This document shows positions 1 to 6,523 of a stretch of 9,875 nucleotides of DNA, piece after piece; within the stretch, counting starts at the first letter, position 1; the number at the start of each line of letters is the position of its first letter. The notes under the pieces are model-generated. The model ran no database searches and had not been told where the DNA came from. It worked only from the letters and a program-made list of their open reading frames with translations. The translations under genes and the position numbers were made by a program. The DNA is from CAYMBP01 sp964388745 (GTDB lineage: Bacteria; Babelota; Babeliae; Babelales; RVW-14). Location of the stretch: the NCBI GenBank assembly GCA_964388745.1, contig CAYMBP010000033.1:1-9875 (forward strand), in the 5' to 3' direction.

Positions 1-166
1 GAAAAGAGACCTTTTGTCTTGTTTATAAATATTTTTTAATTATCGAACTCGCGTTAATTAAGCAGCTAGATAGAGTCTTTTATGTTAAGGGAGTCTTGTT
101 GCTGCAAACTTTTAATAGTTAATAAAGAAAAAATAACAAATTGAGTAAACTAAAATAAGCTGTGTT
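1..166. other. Left-end non-coding region, nothing recognised
   Basis: AT-rich, with stop codons in all frames and no ORF continuing from the left edge. TTGTCT at 14-19 and TTGTTG near position 97 resemble -35 boxes, but no good -10 lies at a suitable distance. No RNA gene, repeat or clear terminator is visible. Confidence 0.4.
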
Positions 167-174
167 AAAGGGGG
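167..174 (+). promoter_or_regulatory. Ribosome binding site of the WD40 gene
   Basis: AAAGGGGG ends four bases before the ATG at 179. The G run stands out in AT-rich surroundings and supports this start. No convincing -35/-10 pair was found in 1-166. Confidence 0.6.
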
Positions 175-178
175 CAGA

Positions 179-1204
179 ATGAAAAAATCTATTATTGTCT
201 ATAGTGCTGCAATTATAGTGATTTTTATATGTCCTCTTAAGGCAATGAGATCAGAAAAATTAAATTTATTGTTTGGTAGAGGAGTGATAAATGCTTGTGT
301 GCCAGAGCATCGCTATGAGTATTTGAGCAATCAATTTACCCCAGAGTATATTGTTCGTGAAAATTCCTATGTATTTTCGAGTCATAGTATTTCTGCGAAT
401 GAAAAAAAAATTGTTGTAGGAACTACATGTGGGGCTATCCAGCTTTGGGATCTTTCTTCTAAAAAAATTATTCATTTGTTAAGAGGGCACAATTCATTTG
501 TGACAGTTTGCTTATTTACAATAGATGAAAAAAAAATAGTTACAGGCTCTTTTGACCAGACTGTCCGCATATGGGATAGTGTTTCTGGACAGTGCTTACA
601 TACGTTGAGAGGTCATGATGAAAGGATTTTGTCTATTGCACAAAGAAAAAGTCTTCTTGCATCTGGATTGTCTAGTGGCTTAATTTATATATGGAATATG
701 CAGACAGGAGTGCTGTGTAATAAATTTCAAAGCACCATCAAAAGTCAGGTGCAAAGCCTTGCCTGGGCTACAGATGGAAAACTGATTGCGGCTGGCTTGT
801 CTAATGGAGATATTGAGATTTGGTGTCTACGCTCAGGGCAATGTTTATTTAACTTACAAGGGCATAAAGATGGAGTGCGAAGTCTTCTTTTTACGCGAGA
901 CAACAAAAAAATTATTTCTGGATCGCTGGATGGTATTATCCGGATATGGGAGGTACGCACAGGAAAATTTTTGTCTGAACTTACAGGGCACGAAAGTAGT
1001 ATTCACAGCATTGCTCTTACAGATGATGACAACTATATTATTTCTGCTGGCCATGAAAATTGTTTACGTGTTTGGAAGGTTAATACAGGTATTTGTTGCG
1101 CTTATATGAACCATACAGTTGACTGGGGAGTATATAACAGGTGGAAGTTAAGCTACTTTCAAGAAAAAGACTTTTTTGAAAAAGGTCTAATTGAGTTATT
1201 ATAA
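179..1204 (+). CDS. Exported WD40-repeat beta-propeller protein
   Basis: The product is 341 aa. Residues 1-22 look like a Sec signal peptide: Lys-Lys, a hydrophobic stretch, then a cleavage-like PLKA before Met23. From about residue 66 there are six WD40 repeats, each closing with a Trp-containing strand (LWD at 89-91, IWD at 131-133, IWN at 171-173, IWC at 214-216, IWE at 256-258, VWK at 298-300). Most are followed by a GH dipeptide that opens the next blade (GH 103-104, 145-146, 228-229, 270-271). This predicts one propeller facing the periplasm or the outside. WD40 propellers are protein-binding scaffolds without catalysis, so partner and role are unknown. The start is supported by the purine-rich AAAGGGGG at 167-174. 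The gene converges on the VOC gene and overlaps it by six bases. Two A9 tracts (402-410 and 528-536) encode the same EKKI turn in successive blades. Confidence 0.93.
   Translation: MKKSIIVYSAAIIVIFICPLKAMRSEKLNLLFGRGVINACVPEHRYEYLSNQFTPEYIVRENSYVFSSHSISANEKKIVVGTTCGAIQLWDLSSKKIIHLLRGHNSFVTVCLFTIDEKKIVTGSFDQTVRIWDSVSGQCLHTLRGHDERILSIAQRKSLLASGLSSGLIYIWNMQTGVLCNKFQSTIKSQVQSLAWATDGKLIAAGLSNGDIEIWCLRSGQCLFNLQGHKDGVRSLLFTRDNKKIISGSLDGIIRIWEVRTGKFLSELTGHESSIHSIALTDDDNYIISAGHENCLRVWKVNTGICCAYMNHTVDWGVYNRWKLSYFQEKDFFEKGLIELL
1163..1188 (-). terminator. Possible intrinsic terminator of the VOC gene inside the WD40 3' end
   Basis: Read on the minus strand just after the VOC stop, AGAC pairs with GTCT. 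The stem continues through a C/A mismatch into a T run pairing with an A run, and a U tract follows (the A run at 1164-1168 on the plus strand). The stem is short and AT-rich, so the call is weak. It lies within the last codons of the opposing WD40 gene. Confidence 0.3.
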
Positions 1205-1780
1205 AAACTCTTTTAATTTTGATTTTACTAGCTTTTTCGCAGCTCTTCTTACAATGCCAAGCTCTCGAAGATGCTCAATAATTTGATTACATTTTTGGGA
1301 GCAATATTGTTCATCATTGCACATGTCCTGTGGATTAATTGTAATGCCGCACAGTGAGGTTGGTCTAGCTGGAATAATAGCTACTTCAGGTTTTTCAACA
1401 AATGTAATTTCCAAACCAAAAGGATCTCGAATAACAAATTCTTGAAGTCCTAGCATATTCGGTGAAAGTTCTTTAATTACTTTAATATTTTTCTTAAGAC
1501 ATCGCTTAAAAAAACGCTCAACATCTCGTTTAAGGTCAACAGAAACAGAAATGCATCTACTTGCACAGCGTTTAATAAAGCTAAAAGCTGCAAACTCTTC
1601 AACGCGAGGACGTCGAAAGGTTACAAAAAATTTTCCTTTGCGAAAAGTAGCTGAGGCCAGTAAAGCAGGGTCTTGATTAGTGACTTCAACATTAATCAGA
1701 TCAAAAGCCAGTTTTTCTGTATAAAACTTAACCGCATCCTCTACTGACTCAACAATAACAGTAACCTTCGACTTCATCAT
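1199..1780 (-). CDS. VOC (glyoxalase/bleomycin-resistance fold) family protein with C-terminal extension
   Basis: The product is 193 aa. Residues 4-128 have the pattern of a vicinal-oxygen-chelate domain: an N-terminal strand then a helix with AVKFYTEKLAF (16-26), and a second half ending in the typical RDPFGLEITFVE (118-129), in which E124 sits at the usual last metal-ligand position. The residue aligning with the usual first metal ligand (His or Glu) appears to be K5, so this may be a metal-independent, binding-type VOC protein rather than a glyoxalase I. That alignment was done by eye. Residues 130-193 go beyond a single VOC domain: they carry cysteines C144, C154, C160 and C164 and a basic helical tail rich in Lys. 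The substrate cannot be named. The first of two adjacent ATGs was taken as start; GGGAG lies about 11 bases upstream. It lies 65 bp after rpsT on the same strand and may be co-transcribed. Confidence 0.82.
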   Translation of the reverse strand: MMKSKVTVIVESVEDAVKFYTEKLAFDLINVEVTNQDPALLASATFRKGKFFVTFRRPRVEEFAAFSFIKRCASRCISVSVDLKRDVERFFKRCLKKNIKVIKELSPNMLGLQEFVIRDPFGLEITFVEKPEVAIIPARPTSLCGITINPQDMCNDEQYCSQKCNQIIEHLRELGIVRRAAKKLVKSKLKEFL

Positions 1781-1798
1781 GACTCAACTCTCTCCCGT

Positions 1799-1821
1799 AG
1801 CATAATATGCTGAAAATTCAG
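1799..1821. repeat. Two small adjoining palindromes between rpsT and the VOC gene
   Basis: AGCATAATATGCT (1799-1811) and CTGAAAATTCAG (1810-1821) are each perfect inverted repeats with 5-bp arms and 2-3 base centres, sharing two bases. They are too short for a confident terminator and no U run follows. They could be a weak processing or protein-binding site, or chance. Confidence 0.3.
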
Positions 1822-1845
1822 TCGACAAGATTAGATAGCAGCCAC

Positions 1846-2127
1846 TTATGCAGCTGCTGGTAACTGAGTAGCCTTTGCAACTGCTCGTGCTAAAACACTA
1901 ATTTTTCGAGACGCAGTGTTTTTCTTAAAAATACCCTTACTTCGAGCTCGAGCAATAAGAGACTCTGCATCACGAAGAAGCTTTTGGGTAGAAGATTGAT
2001 CGTTCGCTTGAAGAGAAGTTAATACTTTCTTCGATGCTGTCTTAATCATTGAGCGATAAGCAACATTGCGTTGACGACTTTTTTCGTTGGTTTTGGTACG
2101 CTTCTTTTTTGATTTAATATTTGCCAT
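1846..2127 (-). CDS. rpsT: 30S ribosomal protein S20
   Basis: The product is 93 aa, the usual length for bS20, which binds the 5' and 3' minor domains of 16S rRNA in the small subunit. The basic N-terminus (MANIKSKKKR), the helical Lys/Arg/Ala-rich body and the family signature near residues 69-84 (KNTASRKISVLARAVA) identify it. The start fits bS20 proteins, most of which begin MAN, and an AGGA lies about 11 bases upstream. It follows rpmB after 22 bp on the same strand, so the two are probably one transcript. A 6-bp inverted repeat (AGCAGC/GCTGCT, 1837-1858) spans the stop codon but lacks a U tract, so it is at best a weak terminator. Confidence 0.97.
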   Translation of the reverse strand: MANIKSKKKRTKTNEKSRQRNVAYRSMIKTASKKVLTSLQANDQSSTQKLLRDAESLIARARSKGIFKKNTASRKISVLARAVAKATQLPAAA

Positions 2128-2149
2128 AGTAGCTTTATCCTACAAATAA

Positions 2150-2347
2150 TTAGACGACTTTTTCAACCTTGCCTGCTTTTACACATTTTGTGCAGACAGA
2201 ACCTCTACAGACTTTTGATTGTCCTTTAAGAGTATAACGCATCACATGAACATTGGGGTAAACCCATCGAATGACTTTGTTATTTGCATTACTGACAAGG
2301 TTTGCTGGCCGCGGACGCTTATCACAAATTGCACATATATTCGCCAT
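2150..2347 (-). CDS. rpmB: 50S ribosomal protein L28, zinc-binding type
   Basis: The product is 65 aa from the ATG at 2347. The frame extends six codons further upstream to another ATG at 2365, but MANICAICDKRP is the typical bL28 start and GAAAGGATT lies just ahead of it, so the shorter form is preferred. It keeps both CxxC pairs (C5/C8 and C52/C55) that bind zinc in the C+ form of L28, plus an extra C47. Other family features are the GQSKVCRGSVCTKC region and the basic C-terminal end. It is a structural protein of the large subunit. It is the first gene of an rpmB-rpsT pair. Confidence 0.97.
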   Translation of the reverse strand: MANICAICDKRPRPANLVSNANNKVIRWVYPNVHVMRYTLKGQSKVCRGSVCTKCVKAGKVEKVV

Positions 2348-2370
2348 AAAAACAAATCCTTTCACAACTC

Positions 2371-2391
2371 ACAAGAAAAATGCTTTCTTGT
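2371..2391 (-). repeat. Perfect stem-loop in the rpmB leader
   Basis: ACAAGAAA (2371-2378) and TTTCTTGT (2384-2391) form a perfect 8-bp inverted repeat around a 5-base loop, ending 23 bases before the rpmB start codon and just upstream of its ribosome binding site. It could be a leader RNA hairpin, or a DNA operator overlapping the transcription start. The sequence does not decide between these. Confidence 0.5.
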
Positions 2392-2393
2392 CT

Positions 2394-2424
2394 ATACTAT
2401 CCATAATAATTAAGAGTTTAACAA
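2394..2424 (-). promoter_or_regulatory. Possible rpmB-rpsT promoter
   Basis: On the minus strand, TAGTAT (2394-2399) could be a -10 box, with TTAAAC (2416-2421, 16-bp spacer) or TTGTTA (2419-2424, 19-bp spacer) as -35. The alternative -10, TATTAT (2403-2408), is closer to consensus but has no good -35. The position between ftsH and rpmB makes a promoter likely, but the exact boxes are uncertain. Confidence 0.33.
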
Positions 2425-2436
2425 AAGTTGGTTTTT

Positions 2437-2475
2437 TTGAAAATATCAAAGAGGATCATTCTTTGATATTTTCAA
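2437..2475 (-). repeat. Perfect 15-bp inverted repeat downstream of ftsH
   Basis: Arms at 2437-2451 and 2461-2475 are exact reverse complements (core GAAAATATCAAAG) around a 9-base loop. The repeat begins 11 bases after the ftsH stop. On the minus strand the hairpin is followed by a run of A, not U, so it is not a standard intrinsic terminator. It may still end or protect the ftsH mRNA 3' end, or bind a dimeric regulator. It is the strongest inverted repeat seen in the window. Confidence 0.65.
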
Positions 2476-2485
2476 TGTGAAAACT

Positions 2486-4360
2486 TTAAAGATCTTTTTT
2501 TGGGTCCTTTTCTTCGGTAGTTTTTACATGATCTTTAAGACTAAAAGACTCTCGAGGAGGAATGTTAAGTAATTCATACGCCTCAGCAGCGTGGAGAGTC
2601 TCTTTCTCATATAAAGTTTTTGATAATAAATCTAATTTATCTCTATTTTCAATCAGTAACTTTTCTGCTCTATTCATACAGTTTTTTAAAATTTTTGAAA
2701 CTTCTTCATCAAGCTTCTCTGCTGTTTTTTCAGAATATTCGGGCCGTCCATAAGGGGAATGGTTATTTGAATTAAAAACAATAGGTCCCAAATCAGACAT
2801 GCCATATCTAAAAACCATTGATTGAGCAGTTGCTGTTGCACTCTGAAGGTCACTTGATGGTCCAACAGTTTGTAGAGAGTATACTATTTTTTCAGCAAGA
2901 AGACCTCCCATGCAAACCATAATATCAGCTTCAAGTTGCTCTCTTGTTTTTGATACGGGATCTCGTTCTTGAAGTGACCATGAAATACCAAGGGCTGGGC
3001 CACGAGGAATGATGGTAACCTTGTGAAAAGGGTCAGTATCAGGAACAAGCATGTTGATAAGTGAATGACCACCTTCGTGATAAGAGGTGATCATTTTTTC
3101 TTTATCAGTGAAAATAAGCGTTTTACGCTCTGGACCAACAATAATTTTATCGCGTGAGAGCTCAAAGTGTTCCATAGAGACTTCTGTAGCATGTTTTTTT
3201 GATGCAAGAAGAGCGGCTTCATTAATAAGCCATTCAAGATTTGCACCACTAAATCCAACAGTTCCTTGAGCAATACGATCAAGGTCAACAGTTGAACTGA
3301 GCTTAACGCCTCGAGAATGAACCCCTAAAATTTCTCGTCTTGCAGAAAGATCTGGATAAGGAACAGGGATTGTTCTATCAAACCGTCCAGGTCTTAATAG
3401 TGCTTTATCAAGAACATCTTGCCTGTTTGTAGCAGCAAGGACAATAACTGAACCATGTTCAGTTGAAAAGCCGTCCATTTCTGATAAAAGTTGATTAAGC
3501 GTTTGTTCTCGCTCATCATTGCCACCGCCAAGGCCTACGCCTCGTTGACGGCCTACTGCATCAATTTCATCAATAAAAACAATGCAAGGGGCATGCCGTC
3601 TTGCTTGTGCAAAAAGATCGCGTACGCGAGATGCTCCAACTCCAACAAAGACTTCAACAAAATCTGAGCCGCTTATGCTAAAAAATGGACAACTTGCTTC
3701 ACCTGCAACTGCTTTTGCAAGTAGAGTTTTACCATTGCCAGGATCACCACTTAACAATATACCGCGAGGAATTTTCGCACCTATGCGCTCAAATCGCTCC
3801 GGGTTTTTAAGAAATTCAATAATATCTTGAAGATCATCTTTTGCTTCTGTAACACCGGCTACATCTTTAAAAGTAATGGTAATACTGTTTGGAGAAAAAA
3901 ATCGAGCTTTGCTTTTTCCAACATTAAATATTTTTCCACCTCCTGGACCACTACCTTGACTATGCTTAAAGTAAATGAAAAGAGGTAGTAATGAAAAGAG
4001 GAGAATCATAAATAAGAGGTAGGTTCCCCATTGTTGCTTATCTTTTGGAAAGACTTCAACATCAACAGCACGAGATAGCAGGAGGTCAACAAAGCGTTGA
4101 TTAAGAAGAACATGCGAATCAAACATGCGACCATCTTTAAACTTACCTTGAACATGCTGATCTTGAATGGCAAGAGAATTAATTTGATTCTCTTCAAGGG
4201 CCTTTACCAGTGTGGTGTAATTAATTGATGTTATTTCCTTGTTGACGCTATTATACCAAAAGAGATAACCCATTCCGGCAGCCAAAAGAATGACGAGAAG
4301 CCATAATGCATTTGGCCCTTTGTTATTAACGTTACGTTTATTTCGATCTTTCCTGCTCAT
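2486..4360 (-). CDS. ftsH: ATP-dependent membrane zinc metalloprotease FtsH
   Basis: The product is 624 aa, a normal FtsH length. Two membrane segments (about 18-36 and 112-131) flank a small periplasmic domain. The AAA+ module follows: Walker A GDPGNGKT (205-212), pore loop VFVGVG (237-242), Walker B VFIDEID (261-267), and the second region of homology with arginine fingers in LRPGRFDR (R323, R326). The protease domain has HEGGH (428-432) with zinc ligands H428 and H432 and catalytic E429. D504 in the SSDLQSAT region is the likely third ligand. FtsH forms a membrane hexamer that extracts and degrades misassembled membrane proteins and short-lived regulators. The Walker A differs from the common GPPGTGKT (Asp for Pro, Asn for Thr) and HEGGH replaces the common HEAGH; both still fit the consensus. 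The ATG at 4360 is preceded by GCAGGTGA. It is expressed from its own likely promoter, downstream of the tol operon. Confidence 0.98.
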   Translation of the reverse strand: MSRKDRNKRNVNNKGPNALWLLVILLAAGMGYLFWYNSVNKEITSINYTTLVKALEENQINSLAIQDQHVQGKFKDGRMFDSHVLLNQRFVDLLLSRAVDVEVFPKDKQQWGTYLLFMILLFSLLPLFIYFKHSQGSGPGGGKIFNVGKSKARFFSPNSITITFKDVAGVTEAKDDLQDIIEFLKNPERFERIGAKIPRGILLSGDPGNGKTLLAKAVAGEASCPFFSISGSDFVEVFVGVGASRVRDLFAQARRHAPCIVFIDEIDAVGRQRGVGLGGGNDEREQTLNQLLSEMDGFSTEHGSVIVLAATNRQDVLDKALLRPGRFDRTIPVPYPDLSARREILGVHSRGVKLSSTVDLDRIAQGTVGFSGANLEWLINEAALLASKKHATEVSMEHFELSRDKIIVGPERKTLIFTDKEKMITSYHEGGHSLINMLVPDTDPFHKVTIIPRGPALGISWSLQERDPVSKTREQLEADIMVCMGGLLAEKIVYSLQTVGPSSDLQSATATAQSMVFRYGMSDLGPIVFNSNNHSPYGRPEYSEKTAEKLDEEVSKILKNCMNRAEKLLIENRDKLDLLSKTLYEKETLHAAEAYELLNIPPRESFSLKDHVKTTEEKDPKKDL

Positions 4361-4387
4361 AATTATTCACCTGCAAAAAATCGTATA

Positions 4388-4416
4388 ATTAAAAATAAGA
4401 CTTATGTTGTTTTCAA
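4388..4416 (-). promoter_or_regulatory. Likely ftsH promoter
   Basis: On the minus strand TTGAAA (4411-4416) and TTTAAT (4388-4393) each match the sigma-70 consensus at five of six positions, with the ideal 17-bp spacer. The predicted start near 4381 leaves a leader of about 20 bases containing the GCAGGTGA ribosome binding site. No clear terminator was seen between tolB and this promoter, so read-through from the tol operon is possible. Confidence 0.55.
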
Positions 4417-4488
4417 CCAATTGTGGCAGTAGTAAAAAGTCAAGACAAAAAACTATTCATTCAAAGACATTCTATCATAGCATAACTT

Positions 4489-5766
4489 TTAGCACTCATA
4501 CAATGTTTGAGCCGTCCAGGAAGGAAAACTTTTATCATATTCATCATTTGTCATAGTTAAAGACTGTTTGCTGTGCACGTTGAGTACGGCAATTTGACGA
4601 TTCTTTCTGAATGATGATTTTTGTTGAATGTCCGTAGTATATACAATATAGTTACCACACGGAGACCATGACGGTTCATATTTATCAGTTGCATCTTTGG
4701 TTAACTGACGCTCATGTGGGTGATCAACGTTTAGAGAAAGAGAGAAGAGCTGAAAATTACCATTTGTGTATCTTACATAGGTAATGCTATTGTTGTGAGC
4801 GTTATAACTTGGAGCAACGCATGTTCCTTTTCCACTTGTAAGCCTGTGAATGTCTCTACTTTTTCTATCAAAGTAATAAATTTGAGGAACTTGACGTTCA
4901 AAGTCAGAGCAAAAAATAACATCTCCAGAAGGAAGAAAGCAGGGCTTTGTATTATTTGCTTTGTTAAATGTGAGTTGCTTGAGGATATTATGATCTTCTT
5001 GCTGATTTTTTATAAAGTATAAATATAATTCATAACTACCAGATTGAGAAGAGCAGAGAATTGCAGATTTGCCATCAGAAGAAAAAGATGGTTGCATTGC
5101 AAGTCCGTCATTGCTGATTAAGGTCGATTGCTTTTTTGTTTTAAGGTTTATACCTTCAAGAAGGCCCCTATCTTTGGTAAAGCGAGAATAGAGCAAAACA
5201 GGAAGATTAGGGTGCCAGGTTGGTGCAGTGCATATATTATTATCTGAAACTATGATTTTTTCTTCATTTCCGCGGTAGTCATTAATGCAGATAACTTTCT
5301 TTTTATTTCCAAGATATTTTGCGTAAGTAAGCGTATATAAAAAGGGGCCCGAGCTGCTGGTTAGTGCATAAAGAATATCTCGAGATACTGTATGTAATCC
5401 TTTTAGAAGAGTTTTTTTAGTAAAGGTATAAGCCTGGCTTAAAATTGGTTGCTGCATTCCTGGTATAGTTAATAATATTTTGATTCCCTTTGTTTCAGGG
5501 CTTGTTGTTTTATGGCGTGCAATTTTGAGCTTAATAGGTGAGGCTTCTTCTGAAGAGTTGTTTATTTCAAGTTGGTCAGTGAAGCGTAAGTCATGCATAA
5601 TAATATCAGCCCAAAGCTTAAGATCTTTATTATTCTGTGCAGTTGAGACCAGACAGGGAATTTTTTCATGTTTTTGGGATGATACATTAAATGAAGCTTC
5701 TTTCTCGGCAAGGCAACATTGCGAGCTTATAAGAAGAAAAAAGAAAATAAGTAAACGATTAAGCAT
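4489..5766 (-). CDS. tolB: Tol-Pal system periplasmic protein TolB
   Basis: The product is 425 aa, close to the usual TolB length of about 430. Residues 1-20 are a signal peptide (hydrophobic 4-14, cleavage-like CCLA before Glu21). Residues about 35-145 correspond to the N-terminal alpha/beta domain. Residues about 150-420 are a beta-propeller, with repeated PSW/PSF-type turns: PTWHP (182-186), QPSFSSDG (225-232), KPCFLPSG (274-281), APSYN (318-322), EPSWSPCG (364-371), FPSW (414-417). TolB sits in the periplasm and connects TolA to the lipoprotein Pal, supporting outer-membrane constriction at division. The start is backed by AAGGA about nine bases upstream. It is the last tol gene here, 21 bp after tolA. 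No pal follows; ftsH comes next. The SSQCC in the signal peptide is not a good lipobox, so a soluble periplasmic form is expected. Confidence 0.92.
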   Translation of the reverse strand: MLNRLLIFFFLLISSQCCLAEKEASFNVSSQKHEKIPCLVSTAQNNKDLKLWADIIMHDLRFTDQLEINNSSEEASPIKLKIARHKTTSPETKGIKILLTIPGMQQPILSQAYTFTKKTLLKGLHTVSRDILYALTSSSGPFLYTLTYAKYLGNKKKVICINDYRGNEEKIIVSDNNICTAPTWHPNLPVLLYSRFTKDRGLLEGINLKTKKQSTLISNDGLAMQPSFSSDGKSAILCSSQSGSYELYLYFIKNQQEDHNILKQLTFNKANNTKPCFLPSGDVIFCSDFERQVPQIYYFDRKSRDIHRLTSGKGTCVAPSYNAHNNSITYVRYTNGNFQLFSLSLNVDHPHERQLTKDATDKYEPSWSPCGNYIVYTTDIQQKSSFRKNRQIAVLNVHSKQSLTMTNDEYDKSFPSWTAQTLYEC

Positions 5767-5787
5767 GATAAAGGTTCCTTATGTGGA

Positions 5788-6510
5788 TTATTGTCTAAAT
5801 GTGACAGTAAATGACTTACCCCATAGTTGTTGATTAAATTGACACGAGGATAATGCTCGTTGAATGCTAAGCGTAAAAACAATAATGGATGATGGCTGAG
5901 TGATATTGGTTGAAGTAATTTTTCCTTGTCGGTCTACTTTAATATGAACCGCGCATTCGGTTCCTTTGGGTATGCCGACTGGAGGGTGCCATGATCTTGA
6001 AATAGCTTGTTGAATAAAAGCTTGATACATAGCAAGGCGTTGACCTTGTTGACGAGCTTTTGTTTTCGGGCTTTTGGTATGGCTAAGTGGCTTTTTTTTT
6101 ATCTGATTTTTTAGATGTTTATTATTATCTTCTTTTAATGGTTTTTGTATGTTTTGTTTTTTTTCAGAGGAAGGTTGTGGTGCATCTATTTGCTTCTGAT
6201 CATTTGATATAGAAGCTTTTTTTTGCTCTTGAGGAAGAGCTCTCTGGTTATTCGGTGTTTGTTCTTTGTTTATATCATGATCATGTTTTACATCTAATTT
6301 TTTTGGGGGAATCTTTTTTGCTTCAGGAATATAAGTGCCCACAGTGCTAACCGGTTTATAAAACGTATAGGCTTCTTTTTTGTCTTCAGGGTGCACTAAA
6401 AATGCTTGTCGGATCATGTGCTCACTTGGCATATAAAGTAACAAAAAAATTAGTGCTCCATGAATACATAGGGATGTAATAATATATCGACCAACTTCAA
6501 AAGAGTACAT
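5788..6510 (-). CDS. tolA: TolA/TonB-like periplasm-spanning protein
   Basis: The product is 240 aa from the ATG at 6510. The frame is open to an ATG at 6555, but that start would overlap tolR by 32 bp, adds an unlikely N-terminus, and lacks a site; ATAGG stands just before 6510, which lies 13 bp after tolR. Layout: short cytoplasmic end, one membrane helix (about 8-26), a long low-complexity hydrophilic linker rich in Lys, Gln and Pro (about 62-158), and a C-terminal TonB/TolA-type domain (about 160-240: YQAFIQQAISRSWHPP, later VDRQGKITS and a closing beta strand). Such proteins carry the TolQ-TolR motor's force across the periplasm to TolB/Pal. The operon position argues for TolA; the C-terminal domain by itself reads like the TonB family, and databases may call it a TonB-family energy transducer. 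An A9 coding tract (6092-6100) encodes part of the Lys-rich linker. Confidence 0.8.
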   Translation of the reverse strand: MYSFEVGRYIITSLCIHGALIFLLLYMPSEHMIRQAFLVHPEDKKEAYTFYKPVSTVGTYIPEAKKIPPKKLDVKHDHDINKEQTPNNQRALPQEQKKASISNDQKQIDAPQPSSEKKQNIQKPLKEDNNKHLKNQIKKKPLSHTKSPKTKARQQGQRLAMYQAFIQQAISRSWHPPVGIPKGTECAVHIKVDRQGKITSTNITQPSSIIVFTLSIQRALSSCQFNQQLWGKSFTVTFRQ

Positions 6511-6523
6511 ATAAAACCTATAT

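Noticed and set aside
786..1109. Plus-strand ORF of 107 codons inside the WD40 gene
   Set aside because: It is a shifted-frame shadow of the WD40 repeats, with no ribosome binding site and no recognisable protein features.
2348..2365. Longer L28 start at 2365
   Set aside because: The six extra codons cover the ribosome binding site of the standard MANICAIC start.
2219..2480. Plus-strand ORFs across rpmB and the spacer
   Set aside because: They are antisense to a certain ribosomal protein gene and to palindromic non-coding sequence.
5704..5766. TolB as a lipoprotein, from cysteines near the end of the signal peptide
   Set aside because: The residues before the cysteines (Ser-Ser-Gln) do not fit a lipobox, while an ordinary cleavage site follows at Leu-Ala.
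5480..5833. Plus-strand ORF antisense to tolB and the end of tolA
   Set aside because: It lies opposite two well-supported genes. Its translation shows no domain pattern and there is no start signal.
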